NCBI GenBank assembly: GCA_038207155.1 | Contig: JBBRAB010000003.1 | Coordinates: 186,001-250,000, forward strand | Direction of reading: 5' to 3' | Length of the DNA stretch: 64,000 bases | Source: FEN-1139 sp038207155 | GTDB taxonomy: Bacteria > Myxococcota_A > Polyangia > Polyangiales > Polyangiaceae | Part shown: positions 9,072 through 18,280 of the stretch, piece after piece | Numbering within the stretch: the stretch's first letter is position 1 | Layout: every line of letters begins with the position of its first letter | Translations under genes and position numbers: made by a program | The notes under the pieces: generated by a model | Databases searched by the model: none | Told to the model about the DNA's origin: nothing | What the model saw: the letters and a program-made list of their open reading frames with translations, nothing else

Positions 9072-9878
9072 TCAGAACAGGTAGGCCCACAGGGCTGAGA
9101 CGGACTCAAGTGCGGGCGAGGTCACCGGTGAGCGCAGCGCCACCGCTAATGTCAGCAAACAGACGGCGAGGGCCATCGGACCCGCGGAACGCGACGTGGA
9201 CTCCAGCTTGCGCGGGAACCGAGCGAACCCACCGACCACGCCAAGCGCGAGGCCAAGGAGCCCGTCGAGCAGCAGTCCACCGAACAGTGGCGAGAGGCTC
9301 GCGACGCGCAAATACATCCAGAAATACGGCAGAGTCAGCAGGGCTGAAGCCGCGAGCCCCAGGGCGAGTAGCACCCAGCCATGAAGCCTGCGCGAAGGAC
9401 GCGACGAGCGCAGGGACGTAATCGCGCGCACCGAGATTGCCAGGCAGCCGAGCATCAGACCGAGCGCGACGACTCCAAACGTCGCGGCGCCGAGTGGTCG
9501 GTGATGCGTCACGCGATGTAGCGTTGCTGCCACGACTGTGAGCGGACCCATCGCCATGCCCAGGGCAGCGATCAGTGCAGGCGTACGACTGGGCAGCGGT
9601 CGCGCGACGCGCAGCGAACCGACCACGAGCCCCAGCAGGGCTCCATGCAGCCCCAAGGCAGCCAGCCAGACGAGCAGGCGATGCGCCAGTGGTGCCTCGA
9701 GGCGAATGGCGATCGGGATCGCCAACAGCGCTCCGGAAGGCAGACCGTAAAGCAGACCTTCACCCAACGCCACGGCCGCCGAGGGCGGCAAGGCACGACG
9801 CTGCGCCTTCATGCCGACGATGCGATAACGGGCGGGATTGGGCGAGACGGAGAAACCGCCGGTCGGGCTCGTAGTCAT
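9072..9878 (-). CDS. multi-pass membrane protein of unknown function
   Basis: A 268-residue hydrophobic protein with about seven predicted membrane segments, for example ALLGLVVGSLRVA and TFGVVALGLMLGCLAIS, joined by short Arg-rich loops. No family was recognised. ATG 9878 is chosen because it overlaps the stop of the upstream epimerase gene as ATGA, implying translational coupling; a later ATG at 9812 is possible. The coupling suggests the membrane protein works with the sugar or isoprenoid-modifying reductase, but this is inference. Confidence 0.75.
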   Translation of the reverse strand: MTTSPTGGFSVSPNPARYRIVGMKAQRRALPPSAAVALGEGLLYGLPSGALLAIPIAIRLEAPLAHRLLVWLAALGLHGALLGLVVGSLRVARPLPSRTPALIAALGMAMGPLTVVAATLHRVTHHRPLGAATFGVVALGLMLGCLAISVRAITSLRSSRPSRRLHGWVLLALGLAASALLTLPYFWMYLRVASLSPLFGGLLLDGLLGLALGVVGGFARFPRKLESTSRSAGPMALAVCLLTLAVALRSPVTSPALESVSALWAYLF

Positions 9879-10936
9879 GATGCAGCTCGCAGCTCGAGCC
9901 AGATACGTCGCGCCTGCAGGTTGGTCAAATACCCGTTTCGCAGGTACCAGCGCACACTTCGCTCGAGCGTTTCCCGAATTGGGCGGTGCTTGTAGCCGAG
10001 TTCACGCTCTGCCTTGGTACTGGTGACCCACAGAAAGCGCCCCACGAAATCCCGAGCCACGCGGCGGGTAATGATGGGCGGATCCCCCGTAGTTCTCGCC
10101 CATAGCTCGAGCAGTGCCCCCACCAGCGTGACCGTGCCACGCCCCACGCGATAGCCCGATTGGGACAGGCCGGTCAGCTCCGACAGCACGGAGATGAACT
10201 CCTCAAAGATCACGTTGTCCCCGCCGAGAATGTAGCTCTCACCCGACCGGCCGCGCTCCATGGCCTGAATGTGTCCCGTGGCGACGTCGTCGACGTCGAC
10301 GACGTTGAAGCCTCCATTGGGCACCGGTAGGCGAAAGCTGGGATTGCTGCGCAGGTAGTTGACCACCAAGCGACCCGAGGGCGTGGGCTTCCAATCACCC
10401 GGGCCATGGATGGCTGAAGGAAGCACGCTCACCACGTCCAGCCCTTCGTCGACGAAGCGGGCGACTACTTCACGGGCCAGAATTTTGGCGGCGAAGTAGG
10501 TCTCGGCGTCCTTCGACTGTGGCTCGCGCATTTCGTCCGAGCTCTGGGGGCGATCGTTGGCGCCGAGAATCCCTGCCGAGCTCGTCACGACGACCCGACG
10601 CAGGCCGCGCTGGGTAGCGGCCTGGAGCACGCAGCGGGTTCCCTCCACGGCGGGAGCAATGATCGCGTCAGGGTTGGCTGCCCAGAACGCATAATTACTG
10701 GCGACGTGATAGGCCTCTGAGCAACCTGCCATCGCGCGGTACACGGTGTGACCGACCAGCGCGTCCCCGTACGCCAGCTGAAAGCGTTCCGGGTCGAGGC
10801 CCTCGAGCATCCGCAGGCTCGAGCCGGCACGCACGAAACCCTTCACGGATTCGCCGCGAGCTACCAGCTGCTTGACCAAACGAGCCCCTAGGAAGCCCGA
10901 GGCTCCAGTGACCAAGATCCAGGGACGCTTGCTCAT
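9875..10936 (-). CDS. NAD(P)-dependent epimerase/reductase, extended SDR (HpnA/dihydroflavonol reductase-like)
   Basis: The open frame reaches 10993, but ATG 10936 gives MSKRPWILVTGASGFLG, the normal start of the family, and a 353-residue protein. The Rossmann motif GASGFLG is at 11-17, the catalytic Ser pair at 119-120, and Tyr147-x3-Lys151 (YFAAK) completes the SDR active site. The best resemblance is to hopanoid-associated sugar epimerases and dihydroflavonol reductases, which act on NDP-sugars or similar carbonyl substrates using NAD(P). It is coupled by ATGA overlap to the downstream membrane protein. No hopanoid genes are nearby, so the substrate is open. Confidence 0.88.
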   Translation of the reverse strand: MSKRPWILVTGASGFLGARLVKQLVARGESVKGFVRAGSSLRMLEGLDPERFQLAYGDALVGHTVYRAMAGCSEAYHVASNYAFWAANPDAIIAPAVEGTRCVLQAATQRGLRRVVVTSSAGILGANDRPQSSDEMREPQSKDAETYFAAKILAREVVARFVDEGLDVVSVLPSAIHGPGDWKPTPSGRLVVNYLRSNPSFRLPVPNGGFNVVDVDDVATGHIQAMERGRSGESYILGGDNVIFEEFISVLSELTGLSQSGYRVGRGTVTLVGALLELWARTTGDPPIITRRVARDFVGRFLWVTSTKAERELGYKHRPIRETLERSVRWYLRNGYLTNLQARRIWLELRAAS

Positions 10937-10971
10937 CAGAACCGCAGCATTACCACCGGCGCGAGCTCCTG

Positions 10972-13521
10972 TCAGTGGGCAGCGCCCGCACAAGCCCCAG
11001 AGCCCGCGAGTAGAGCCTTTGCTGCGGCGCGGACCGGGGCGGGAGTTCCCTCTCCCTGGACCAGCGGCTGGAGCAGTTTGGGTAGGTCGGCGGGGTGGAT
11101 GCGCCCGAGCGAAGCCATGGACGCCCCAGCCAGGGCGCGATCGAGCGACTCAAGTCCAGCGTCCGTCAGGCGACGTGCCTGCTTGGCCAGGGCGTCCCCG
11201 GCCGGTGCGTAACAGAGCAGCCCGAGCGCGCGCGCCGCAGCAATGCGCACCTCCAAGGCTTCATCGCTGTCCTCGAAATGCTCCAGCAGCACGGCGGCCG
11301 TGGCGCTGGCCTTACGCTTCACGAGAGCTTCAACGGCTCGAACTCGCACGGGCAGACTCTCATCACTCAGGGCCTTTACGAGTCGCGCATCGAGCTCAGG
11401 GTTGCTGCGGAAAGTGCCGAGTGTGGTCGCAGCTGCTTCGCGCACGAGCGGCCAAGGATCGGAATCGAGTCGCTCCCCCAGGGTCGCTGCGGCAAAGTCT
11501 CCGCCCGGTTGTCCGAGCGCGTTGACTGCAGCTTCGCGCACGCGCACCTCGCTGTCGGACAGCGCGTGCAACAGCTCAGCGGAAAAGAGCGCGGGTTGCC
11601 GCGTCGAGCGCGCCGCCTCGGCGCGGATGTGAGGATTCGGATCCCGCGTGATCGCGGTCGCCAGCCACTGACGGGCAAACGGATGCTTGTCCGCGATTTG
11701 GTGGCTCGGCGCGACGAGCAGAAAACGCCGGCGAAAATCGGCCTGTCCCACGATGCGTTCGAGCAGCGCGCCCGCCGAGGCGGCGTGCTGTTGGGCGCGC
11801 GCCCCGAGCGCGCGCAGCAGCTCAGTCGCGACGCCGAAGTCGAGCTTCGGATCGGCGAGCAGTTGCTCCACCACGGCGTCTCCCCGTTCATCGCGGGTGG
11901 CGCGAGCAATCACGTCTCGCAGCGCGCGCCGTTCGGCGGCGTTACCTCGCAGTCGCGGGCCGACCAGCTCGAGAGCCGCCGCGGGTGCGAACGTGGCGAT
12001 CGCGTCACCGAGTCGCGCGAGTTCCGTCGGGCTGAGCTCGGCTGCGAGCTTGAGCGACTCCTCCCGTACCTGGACCGCGCAGCGGGGCAGCCGTTCGAGG
12101 ACATGGATGCGCTGACCCTCGCTGGTGCCGAGCAGTGCGCGGAGAAACGTGGGCACCATGCGCTCGCAGGGCGCCGTGTCGAGCAGGTTCAGAACGACTC
12201 TGCGTCCGCCTTCATCCAGCTTGTCGAACGCGTCGATCGCGGCACGTTGTCCGGGCTCGCCCAGGCTCGCGAGCACGCTGCCTGCTGTCTCCGCGCGTTC
12301 ACCACCGCCCGCCAGGGCGCCGACGAGGTTTTCGAGAGAAGCGCTGACGAACTCGGATTCGGCGGAAAATTCGGCAAATGTGACCGCAGCATCGGGTCGT
12401 TCGTCGAAGGCTGAGTCCGTGACGAGGGCCACGCAGTCGGTGCGCACCGGCGCAGGGAGCGCAATCTTGTAACGCGCACCCGGCCGCTTCCACGGGTCCT
12501 CAGCAAAACTGACCGAGTACACTTGGTGGCGCGTGGCCAGCCAGAGCTGCTGGGCGCCGACGCCATGGGGTACCGCGCGCTTTTCTGGGCGCACCCTCAG
12601 TTGAAACGAGGAGAGCGGAACGTCACTTGGCGCGCGCATCAAGACGAACTCACCGCGCCCAGCGCCGCCGCGGTTCTCGCTCCAGGTCGTCTCGGGATCG
12701 CCATCGGTGAGTGCGGAAGGCCAACCGATCGCGCTCGTGGCGCCGACTGCGCGAAGGAGAGACGCGCTCGGCGGCGCTAGCGGGGCTGGTGCGGCGTCGC
12801 CACCCGTGGCACTGGGAACGGTTGCGGCGTCGCCACCCGTGGCGCCGGGAGCGGCAACTGCGGGTGTGGGTTCGACCAGGGTCGCGGTGAGGCGAGGCGC
12901 TCGCGCTCGCTCCTCGACGCTGAGTCGCTGCACTTTTGCCGGGCGAAGCTCGAGCTTTTCTGGCGTCAGTAGCTGCGGGGCTAGTACGGCGGGGCGTCCA
13001 CAGAGCTGTAGATCCTCCTGCTGTTCACCGACCACTACGCGCCGCACGCCCGTCGCGTCGATGGGTTCGGAGAGCTCGATGACCGCTCCGCGCCTCATTC
13101 CCTCTTCGCCGCGCACCCAGCCGGTTTCGCCCTGAAAGATCACCCGAGGCTTGGGCTCGCCGGACACGTGGGCCACCAGCGCCTGATAGCGAGGTTTGCC
13201 GCCCTTGGCCTCCACCGTGATGAGATGGACTTCCTGCGTTGGCGAGACTCGGATCCGCGTGGTCTCGAAGGGTCGATGGCTGTCGCGTCCAGGTGCGTCG
13301 AGTGCGACGCCTGAATCGAGCCGGCCCGGATTGTCGACGCTGGAGTTGGCGACCCACAGACGCCCGTCGGCGCCGTAGTCGAGCGTGATGGTGGGCGCAG
13401 GCCGCGCCGCCACGATCTCGCTTGGCCTTGCGACAGGCCCCTGCGCCACGGCCGGGCTTAGCCACGAAAGGAGCAGAATTGCGCTAAGCACGGGGGTCGG
13501 GCGGCGGAACATGGGGGCCAT
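10972..13521 (-). CDS. exported HEAT-repeat protein with discoidin-like domain
   Basis: An 849-residue protein with a signal peptide ending AVAQ at about residue 27; the start may be Met1 or Met4. Residues 40-200 look beta-rich. A low-complexity linker with a repeated ATGGDAA follows. Residues about 265-380 (DGDPETTWSENRGGAGRGEFV) resemble discoidin/NADase-type glycan-binding beta-sandwiches. The C-terminal half, from about residue 400, is a series of helical HEAT repeats (SDSEVRVREAAVNALGQPGG; SDESLPVRVRAVEALVKRK). HEAT arrays usually scaffold protein contacts. Its stop precedes the epimerase start by 35 bases, so one transcript is possible. Probably periplasmic. Confidence 0.85.
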   Translation of the reverse strand: MAPMFRRPTPVLSAILLLSWLSPAVAQGPVARPSEIVAARPAPTITLDYGADGRLWVANSSVDNPGRLDSGVALDAPGRDSHRPFETTRIRVSPTQEVHLITVEAKGGKPRYQALVAHVSGEPKPRVIFQGETGWVRGEEGMRRGAVIELSEPIDATGVRRVVVGEQQEDLQLCGRPAVLAPQLLTPEKLELRPAKVQRLSVEERARAPRLTATLVEPTPAVAAPGATGGDAATVPSATGGDAAPAPLAPPSASLLRAVGATSAIGWPSALTDGDPETTWSENRGGAGRGEFVLMRAPSDVPLSSFQLRVRPEKRAVPHGVGAQQLWLATRHQVYSVSFAEDPWKRPGARYKIALPAPVRTDCVALVTDSAFDERPDAAVTFAEFSAESEFVSASLENLVGALAGGGERAETAGSVLASLGEPGQRAAIDAFDKLDEGGRRVVLNLLDTAPCERMVPTFLRALLGTSEGQRIHVLERLPRCAVQVREESLKLAAELSPTELARLGDAIATFAPAAALELVGPRLRGNAAERRALRDVIARATRDERGDAVVEQLLADPKLDFGVATELLRALGARAQQHAASAGALLERIVGQADFRRRFLLVAPSHQIADKHPFARQWLATAITRDPNPHIRAEAARSTRQPALFSAELLHALSDSEVRVREAAVNALGQPGGDFAAATLGERLDSDPWPLVREAAATTLGTFRSNPELDARLVKALSDESLPVRVRAVEALVKRKASATAAVLLEHFEDSDEALEVRIAAARALGLLCYAPAGDALAKQARRLTDAGLESLDRALAGASMASLGRIHPADLPKLLQPLVQGEGTPAPVRAAAKALLAGSGACAGAAH

Positions 13522-13614
13522 CCTACTAGAGCGTCGTTGCCGCGGTAGCGGGTGTCACCCGAAGTTGGCGTTTTCGGCACGAAATCGCCACGGTCGAAGT
13601 GTCAGGCTAGCCCC

Positions 13615-14256
13615 GTGGACTCGATCTCGACGCCCGAACGCTCCGCCCCAGGCTCCGCCCTCGGTCCTGTCCGTGTCGCGCCCACGTGGCTACCGATGGC
13701 GACGACCCGGGTCGGCCCCTGCGAGGATCTGCGGCGCGAGAGTCCCGAGCGAGCCACGCTGCGGCTTGAGCTCCTGGAGCGCTTCGAGCGCGCGTTTGGC
13801 GCCGTCGCCTGCATCGGGAGCGATCAGTATCTCTACTTCGATCCCGAGCAGCCCAGCCTGCGGGTGTGTCCGGCGCTGTTCGTGTGTTTGGGGAGCCCCG
13901 ACGAACTGTTCGAGGATTGGCACACCTGGGAGCGCGGTGCGCCCCAGCTTGCGCTTGAGTTCGAGGTTCCTGGACGCCCCGCGGAGGTGTCGCTCGCCAC
14001 GATGCTCGCGCGCTACAATCGGCTCGGCCTGCGCGAACTTTATCACTTCAGTCCGGAGGGAACTCCCGGCAGCCGTCTGCGTGCTTGGGAGCGCTGCGGT
14101 TCGGAGCTACTGGAGCGCTCCGTAGTAAACGAGCGCTGTTTTTCGCCGCTGCTCTCGCTACTGCTGGCCTGTCCGCCCAACGCAACGAGCGGCTATGAGC
14201 TGCTCGTTTGCGGGCCGTTGCGGCTCACGACTGAGCTCGCGCGCGCAGTGGCGTAA
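13615..14256 (+). CDS. Uma2-like (DUF820) protein, putative PD-(D/E)XK fold
   Basis: The frame is open from 13552. GTG 13615 (213 residues) and ATG 13696 are plausible starts and none has a clear ribosome binding site. The central region reads YFDPEQPSLRVCPALFVC, then APQLALEFEV, then a Tyr/Leu-Gly-Leu-Arg-Glu-Leu-Tyr segment (ARYNRLGLRELYHFSPEG). This is the order in Uma2/DUF820 proteins: a P-D-x-x-V strand, an E-x-E strand and the Y..LG..EY motif. The Asp of the first strand seems replaced (CPALFV), so nuclease activity is doubtful. It is divergent from the HEAT-repeat gene. Family assignment is tentative. Confidence 0.6.
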   Translation: MDSISTPERSAPGSALGPVRVAPTWLPMATTRVGPCEDLRRESPERATLRLELLERFERAFGAVACIGSDQYLYFDPEQPSLRVCPALFVCLGSPDELFEDWHTWERGAPQLALEFEVPGRPAEVSLATMLARYNRLGLRELYHFSPEGTPGSRLRAWERCGSELLERSVVNERCFSPLLSLLLACPPNATSGYELLVCGPLRLTTELARAVA

Positions 14257-14314
14257 TCGCTTCGCGCGAGTCGCCGCGGCGTAGTCGTGGCCAAGCGAGC
14301 CGTGTCCGCGCGCG

Positions 14315-15277
14315 CTACAGGCTCTTGACGAACTCGCTCGTCTCGGTTTCGCTCACGCCCAGGGTCGACAAGATCCGTCGCAGTTGGTTGCGCGGCAACG
14401 AGATGCGTGTGGGCATGCCGCCAGCGAGACCGAACATCGTGAGAAAATTGAGTCCACTGTCAAAACTCGCGGCGACAGAGACGTTTTCCCGGTCCACAAC
14501 GACGCTAACGCGCTCGAGCTGTTGACCAAATAGTAGCAGCTGGGTCTTGTCGATGGTTTTTTGATGCGTGGTGACGTCCACTGCGGCGACACCGCCGCTC
14601 ATGCGCACGTAGCGCTCGGCGACCGACGCGGTCTCCTGCTCGATCGCGTCGAGCTCAGCGGCGGCCTCGCTGAGGATCCGCTCGATGCTCGCGTCGCCTA
14701 GCCCGAGCGACAGGTAGCGTACGACTAGCCCCTGCAGGCCCTGATCGCGCGGACGGGCACGCAGCGCGCGATCCACCCGCCTTGCGATCGCCGAGGGCAC
14801 CCCGATGCGGGTATCGATGCAGCGCGCATCGGCGTCGCAGCCCGGGTAGGGTTCCTGTCCGCCGCGGATCCACTTGGCGGCGCTGGCGAGTCCGTCAAAA
14901 TCGTTGTGGCAGCAGATCGTGTCGTACGGCCCAATGCGCTCGACCAGCTCCGGATCCACTAGCTCAGGGCAGGCCCCATGCTGCGCCTTGGTGCGCAGGC
15001 GAAAGCGCGGGTCGTTGGCATAGCGCTGGTGCTCCGTGTGGTCGTGATGGTCCACCCAGGCGCGCAGTCGGTCACCCAGCAGGCGAATAAACGGCAGGGT
15101 GACTTTCTCGAACCCACCGCCCTGGACCCCGGCAAAGGCCACATCGAGCACCACGACGCGACCCTTGAGGTCGGCCACCCGCGGGAGTTTTCGGGGAGTG
15201 CCGAACGTGATGTCCGGAAAGAAGATGGGATCCGACATCGGGCGAGAACTCTTGGCTCGCGCGGCCTCCGTGTCCAC
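14315..15277 (-). CDS. DHH-like phosphoesterase with motifs in unusual order
   Basis: A 320-residue soluble protein. WVDHHDH at residues 74-80 matches the DHH metal-binding motif, and HNDFDGLASA at 124-133 resembles the HxDxDGxxSA motif of RecJ/NrnA-type phosphoesterases, which hydrolyse phosphodiesters with Mn2+. In known members the DxDG motif precedes DHH; here the order is reversed. The C-terminal third contains GGVAAVDVTTHQKTIDKTQ and a Gly-rich region near FGLAGGMPTRISLP that could be the substrate-binding part. Starts GTG 15277 and ATG 15238 are both possible. It is divergent from purC. The enzyme class is inferred from two short motifs only. Confidence 0.6.
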   Translation of the reverse strand: MDTEAARAKSSRPMSDPIFFPDITFGTPRKLPRVADLKGRVVVLDVAFAGVQGGGFEKVTLPFIRLLGDRLRAWVDHHDHTEHQRYANDPRFRLRTKAQHGACPELVDPELVERIGPYDTICCHNDFDGLASAAKWIRGGQEPYPGCDADARCIDTRIGVPSAIARRVDRALRARPRDQGLQGLVVRYLSLGLGDASIERILSEAAAELDAIEQETASVAERYVRMSGGVAAVDVTTHQKTIDKTQLLLFGQQLERVSVVVDRENVSVAASFDSGLNFLTMFGLAGGMPTRISLPRNQLRRILSTLGVSETETSEFVKSL

Positions 15278-15376
15278 GGGATCTCAACAAAATTAGCTCG
15301 AGCTCCAGTAAATGCGCTCTGGTCCGTCGGCCAGCCCATCGCACCCACGTGATGCTCGTGGTAGCGTCGTCGCATC

Positions 15377-16351
15377 GTGGCCTCTGTCACCCGAGAAACA
15401 ATCCAGTCCGTCCTTCCCAACATCCTCCAGGTGACGCACCTTGAAGGACTCGGCACCCGCTATGAAGGCAAGGTGCGCGACAACTATTCGCCTGGGGATG
15501 GGCGTCGCATCATCGTCGTCAGCGATCGCATCAGCGCCTTTGATCGCATCCTTGGCACCCTGCCGCTCAAGGGCCAGCTGCTCAATCGCTGCGCGCAGTG
15601 GTGGTTCGAGCAGACGCGCGATGTGGCGCCAAACCACTTGCTCGAGGTGCCCGATCCGAACGTGACGATCGTGCGCGAGTGTCGGCCCCTACCGGTTGAG
15701 ATGGTGGTGCGCGCCTATCTGACCGGAACGACCTCGACCAGCATCTGGGTGCATTACGAAAAGGGCGAGCGTAGCTTTTGCGGTCATGCCCTGCCCGACG
15801 GGATGCGCAAGCATGAGCGGCTGCCAAAGCCGATTCTCACCCCGAGCACGAAGGCGTTTGACGGCGGGCATGACGTCTCGGCATCGCGAGAGCAGATCCT
15901 CGAGATGACCGGGCTCGATGCGCGCGTGTTCGATCGCGCCGCCGAGCTGTCGATGGCGCTGTTCCGTCGTGGACAGCAGCTGTGCGCCGAACGTGGCCTG
16001 ATCCTGGTCGACACCAAGTACGAATTTGGCACCACGCCCGAGGGTGAGATCGTCGTGATCGACGAGATCCACACCCCGGATTCGTCGCGTTTCTGGTTCT
16101 CGGACAGCTACGACCAGCGCTTTGACGCGCAGCTCGATCCCGAGAGCTTTGACAAGGAGTACGTGCGGCGTTGGCTGTCTGCGCGAGGCTTTCGCGGGGA
16201 TGGTCCGATCCCGGAGCTCCCCGACGAGGTGCGCGTCGAGGCCACTGCGCGTTACGTCGAGGCGGTTGAGCGCATCACCGGTGAGCCGTTCATCCCAAAC
16301 CTCGCGCGCGATCCCGAGGGACGGATCAAGCGCAACCTCGGGCTGCCATGA
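15377..16351 (+). CDS. purC: phosphoribosylaminoimidazole-succinocarboxamide synthase (SAICAR synthetase)
   Basis: A 324-residue purine-biosynthesis enzyme that joins CAIR and aspartate with ATP to form SAICAR. Family features are plain: YEGKVRDNY near the N-terminus for nucleotide binding, VSDRISAFD, PLPVEMVVRAYLTG, then LVDTKYEFG and VIDEIHTPDSSRFW in the catalytic half. The length fits the longer purC subfamily. GTG 15377 is the first start in frame and places the conserved region correctly. The stop overlaps the ATG of the small downstream gene (ATGA), beginning a four-gene overlapping run to the M50 protease. Confidence 0.96.
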   Translation: MASVTRETIQSVLPNILQVTHLEGLGTRYEGKVRDNYSPGDGRRIIVVSDRISAFDRILGTLPLKGQLLNRCAQWWFEQTRDVAPNHLLEVPDPNVTIVRECRPLPVEMVVRAYLTGTTSTSIWVHYEKGERSFCGHALPDGMRKHERLPKPILTPSTKAFDGGHDVSASREQILEMTGLDARVFDRAAELSMALFRRGQQLCAERGLILVDTKYEFGTTPEGEIVVIDEIHTPDSSRFWFSDSYDQRFDAQLDPESFDKEYVRRWLSARGFRGDGPIPELPDEVRVEATARYVEAVERITGEPFIPNLARDPEGRIKRNLGLP

Positions 16352-16602
16352 CGCAGGGCGCCGACCACGCGCGCGAGCGGTTTGAGCTGGCCTTCTTGGC
16401 GACGCGCTACCTGCTCGGCTCACGAGGTGCGGCGCTCAGCCACGGTTTGCCAGAGCTTGTCTCAACGAGTGTCGGCAGGCTAAAGTCGGCTCTTTGTCAT
16501 GCGGAGCGCCACCAGCGCGCCACCCGTCTCGCTCACGAGCTCGGGCGGTTGACCGCTGCACTCGAGCGAGCTCGACTGCGTCGGAGGCCCCAGTGGCTTT
16601 GA
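16348..16602 (+). CDS. small hypothetical protein between purC and the SctL-like gene
   Basis: An 84-residue, Arg/Leu/Ala-rich, probably helical protein. Its ATG overlaps the purC stop by four bases and its own stop lies 10 bases inside the next gene. Such tight overlaps on both sides favour a real, translationally coupled gene over a chance frame, but no family or motif was recognised. Confidence 0.5.
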   Translation: MTQGADHARERFELAFLATRYLLGSRGAALSHGLPELVSTSVGRLKSALCHAERHQRATRLAHELGRLTAALERARLRRRPQWL

Positions 16603-17237
16603 CGCAGGGTCGTCTCATCAAGGCCTCGGTCCTGGGCGAAAAGTCAGCCTTTGCGCCGTCCGAACGCCGTTCGCGCGTGGTCGCCGCGCGGCGTGTCGAG
16701 GCAGAGCTGTCGGCGCGCGCGGTGCTGGCAGCCGCCGACGCTGAGGCCAAGCGCCGATTGCGTGCAGCCGGGCGGGAGGCGCAGCAGCTCGCCATGCGGG
16801 CGCGTGAAGAGGGGCTCGCGGCGGGTGAAGCGGCGCTGCTCGAGCGTCAGTTGGCTTTGGTCGAACGCGAACAGGCAGCGCTTGAGGCGCGCTCGGGCCA
16901 GTTACTGGAGCTGGGGCGTCTGCTTGCCGAGCGGCTGATTGGGCGTGAGCTTCAGCTGTCACCCGAGGTCGGCATCAGTTTGGCTGAGCAGCTGCTCGCC
17001 GAGGCGCGCGGGGCCCGGCGCGTCGAGCTGCAGGTTCCGCCCAGCGAGCTGCCGCGATTGGAGGCCGCGCGCGGGGCGCTCAGCGCCCGTCACCGGTTTG
17101 AGCTCTCGCTAGTGCCAAACGCGGCGCTCAGCTCGGGGCAAATGCGCCTCGTGACCGAGCATGGCGCGCTCGACTTGTCGTTGGCGGCGGCGCTCGATCG
17201 TTTGGTGGCGCGCCTGTCAGGGAGTGATTTCGGATGA
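16593..17237 (+). CDS. FliH/SctL-like stator protein of a secretion-type ATPase
   Basis: A 214-residue protein. Although the frame is open from 16494, GTG 16593 is preceded by a strong GGAGG at 16583-16587 and is chosen. The N-terminal half is a long Ala/Glu/Arg coiled coil (RREAQQLAMRAREEGLAAGEAALLERQ) like the peripheral-stalk region of FliH, HrpE/YscL and V-ATPase subunit E. The C-terminal globular part has AERLIGRELQLSPE and ends in the RLVTEHGALD beta strand typical of the family. Partners normally include a FliI/SctN ATPase, none of which is in the window. It overlaps the downstream M50 protease by four bases. Confidence 0.75.
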   Translation: MALTQGRLIKASVLGEKSAFAPSERRSRVVAARRVEAELSARAVLAAADAEAKRRLRAAGREAQQLAMRAREEGLAAGEAALLERQLALVEREQAALEARSGQLLELGRLLAERLIGRELQLSPEVGISLAEQLLAEARGARRVELQVPPSELPRLEAARGALSARHRFELSLVPNAALSSGQMRLVTEHGALDLSLAAALDRLVARLSGSDFG

Positions 17238-18208
17238 CCTCGACCGCGCGGAGAAGGCTGCTGCCTTCCTGGAGCCTCAATGCGCTGCTGTTCTTCGCCA
17301 CTGTGGTGAGCGTGCTGATGGCGGGTGCGCAGTGGCAGTCAGGCAAACCCCCCGTGGGTTTTCTCGCAACCCTGCGTGCCGGGATCAGCTTCGCGCTCCC
17401 GCTAATGATGATTCTAGTCGCGCATGAGCTCGGGCATTACGTGGCGGCGCGCCGGCATGGGGTACCAGCCTCGCTACCGTACTTCATCCCGCTGCCGACG
17501 ATCGGGCCCATTGGGTCACCGTTCGGCACGCTCGGGGCCGTGATCCTGATGACGCGTCGGATCCGCTCCGCGCGTGCGCTTCTCGACATTGGTGCTTCAG
17601 GGCCACTCGCGGGAATGGTGTTTGCGGTGCCGCTGATGTTGTTCGGACTCAGCCTCAGCAAGCTTGAGCCGCGCGTGTTGACGGGCTTTCAGCAAGAGGG
17701 GCAGAGTCTGCTGTATTGTGGGCTAAAATGGCTGGTTTTTGGGCATATTCCGGCCAACTACGATGTGGTCCTGCATCCGACTGCGCTCGCGGCCTGGGTG
17801 GGCTTTCTCGTGACCTTCCTCAACCTCGTGCCGTTCAGTCAGCTTGATGGCGGGCACGTCGCCTACGCGCTGCTCGGATCGCGGCATGATCGCATCTCAC
17901 GCCTGCTCTGGTTGCTGCCCGTCACGCTCTGTATCTACAACGCTGTGGTCCACGCCGGACCGGCCATCTCGATCGGCTTTCGACAGGGTTGGGCGCAGGT
18001 CCCTGAGTCGCTAGCGGCGCGAGCGATCAGCGCGACCAGTCTCTGGTCAATGCTGAGTGTTTTGCTCGGCGTGGTGACGTGGTCGCGAGGGGGCACTCAT
18101 CCCCCCGTGGAAGAGCCAGGTCTCGATCCGGTGCGGCGCGGGATCGCCTGGTTTACCCTGGCGCTGTTCGTCCTGCTGTTCATGCCGTCACCGCTCGTCG
18201 CGTTCTGA
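17234..18208 (+). CDS. site-2-protease-family (M50) intramembrane metalloprotease
   Basis: A 324-residue multi-pass membrane protein. HELGH in AHELGHYVAARRHG supplies the zinc ligands and the catalytic Glu within a membrane helix, and the third ligand is the Asp of QLDGGH, about 140 residues later. Between them GPIGSPFGTLGAVI and IGASGPLAGM are typical of the group of S2P homologues with FGTLG motifs. These enzymes cut substrates inside the membrane, often anti-sigma factors. The ATG overlaps the stop of the SctL-like gene (ATGA). No PDZ domain is visible. The substrate is unknown. Confidence 0.92.
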   Translation: MTSTARRRLLPSWSLNALLFFATVVSVLMAGAQWQSGKPPVGFLATLRAGISFALPLMMILVAHELGHYVAARRHGVPASLPYFIPLPTIGPIGSPFGTLGAVILMTRRIRSARALLDIGASGPLAGMVFAVPLMLFGLSLSKLEPRVLTGFQQEGQSLLYCGLKWLVFGHIPANYDVVLHPTALAAWVGFLVTFLNLVPFSQLDGGHVAYALLGSRHDRISRLLWLLPVTLCIYNAVVHAGPAISIGFRQGWAQVPESLAARAISATSLWSMLSVLLGVVTWSRGGTHPPVEEPGLDPVRRGIAWFTLALFVLLFMPSPLVAF

Positions 18209-18280
18209 CAAACCCGCCGGCGCAGCGGCAAGCTGAGCTCGCTCGCGTCGCGCCGGATGCGCTCGGGCGTCAGCTTTCGG

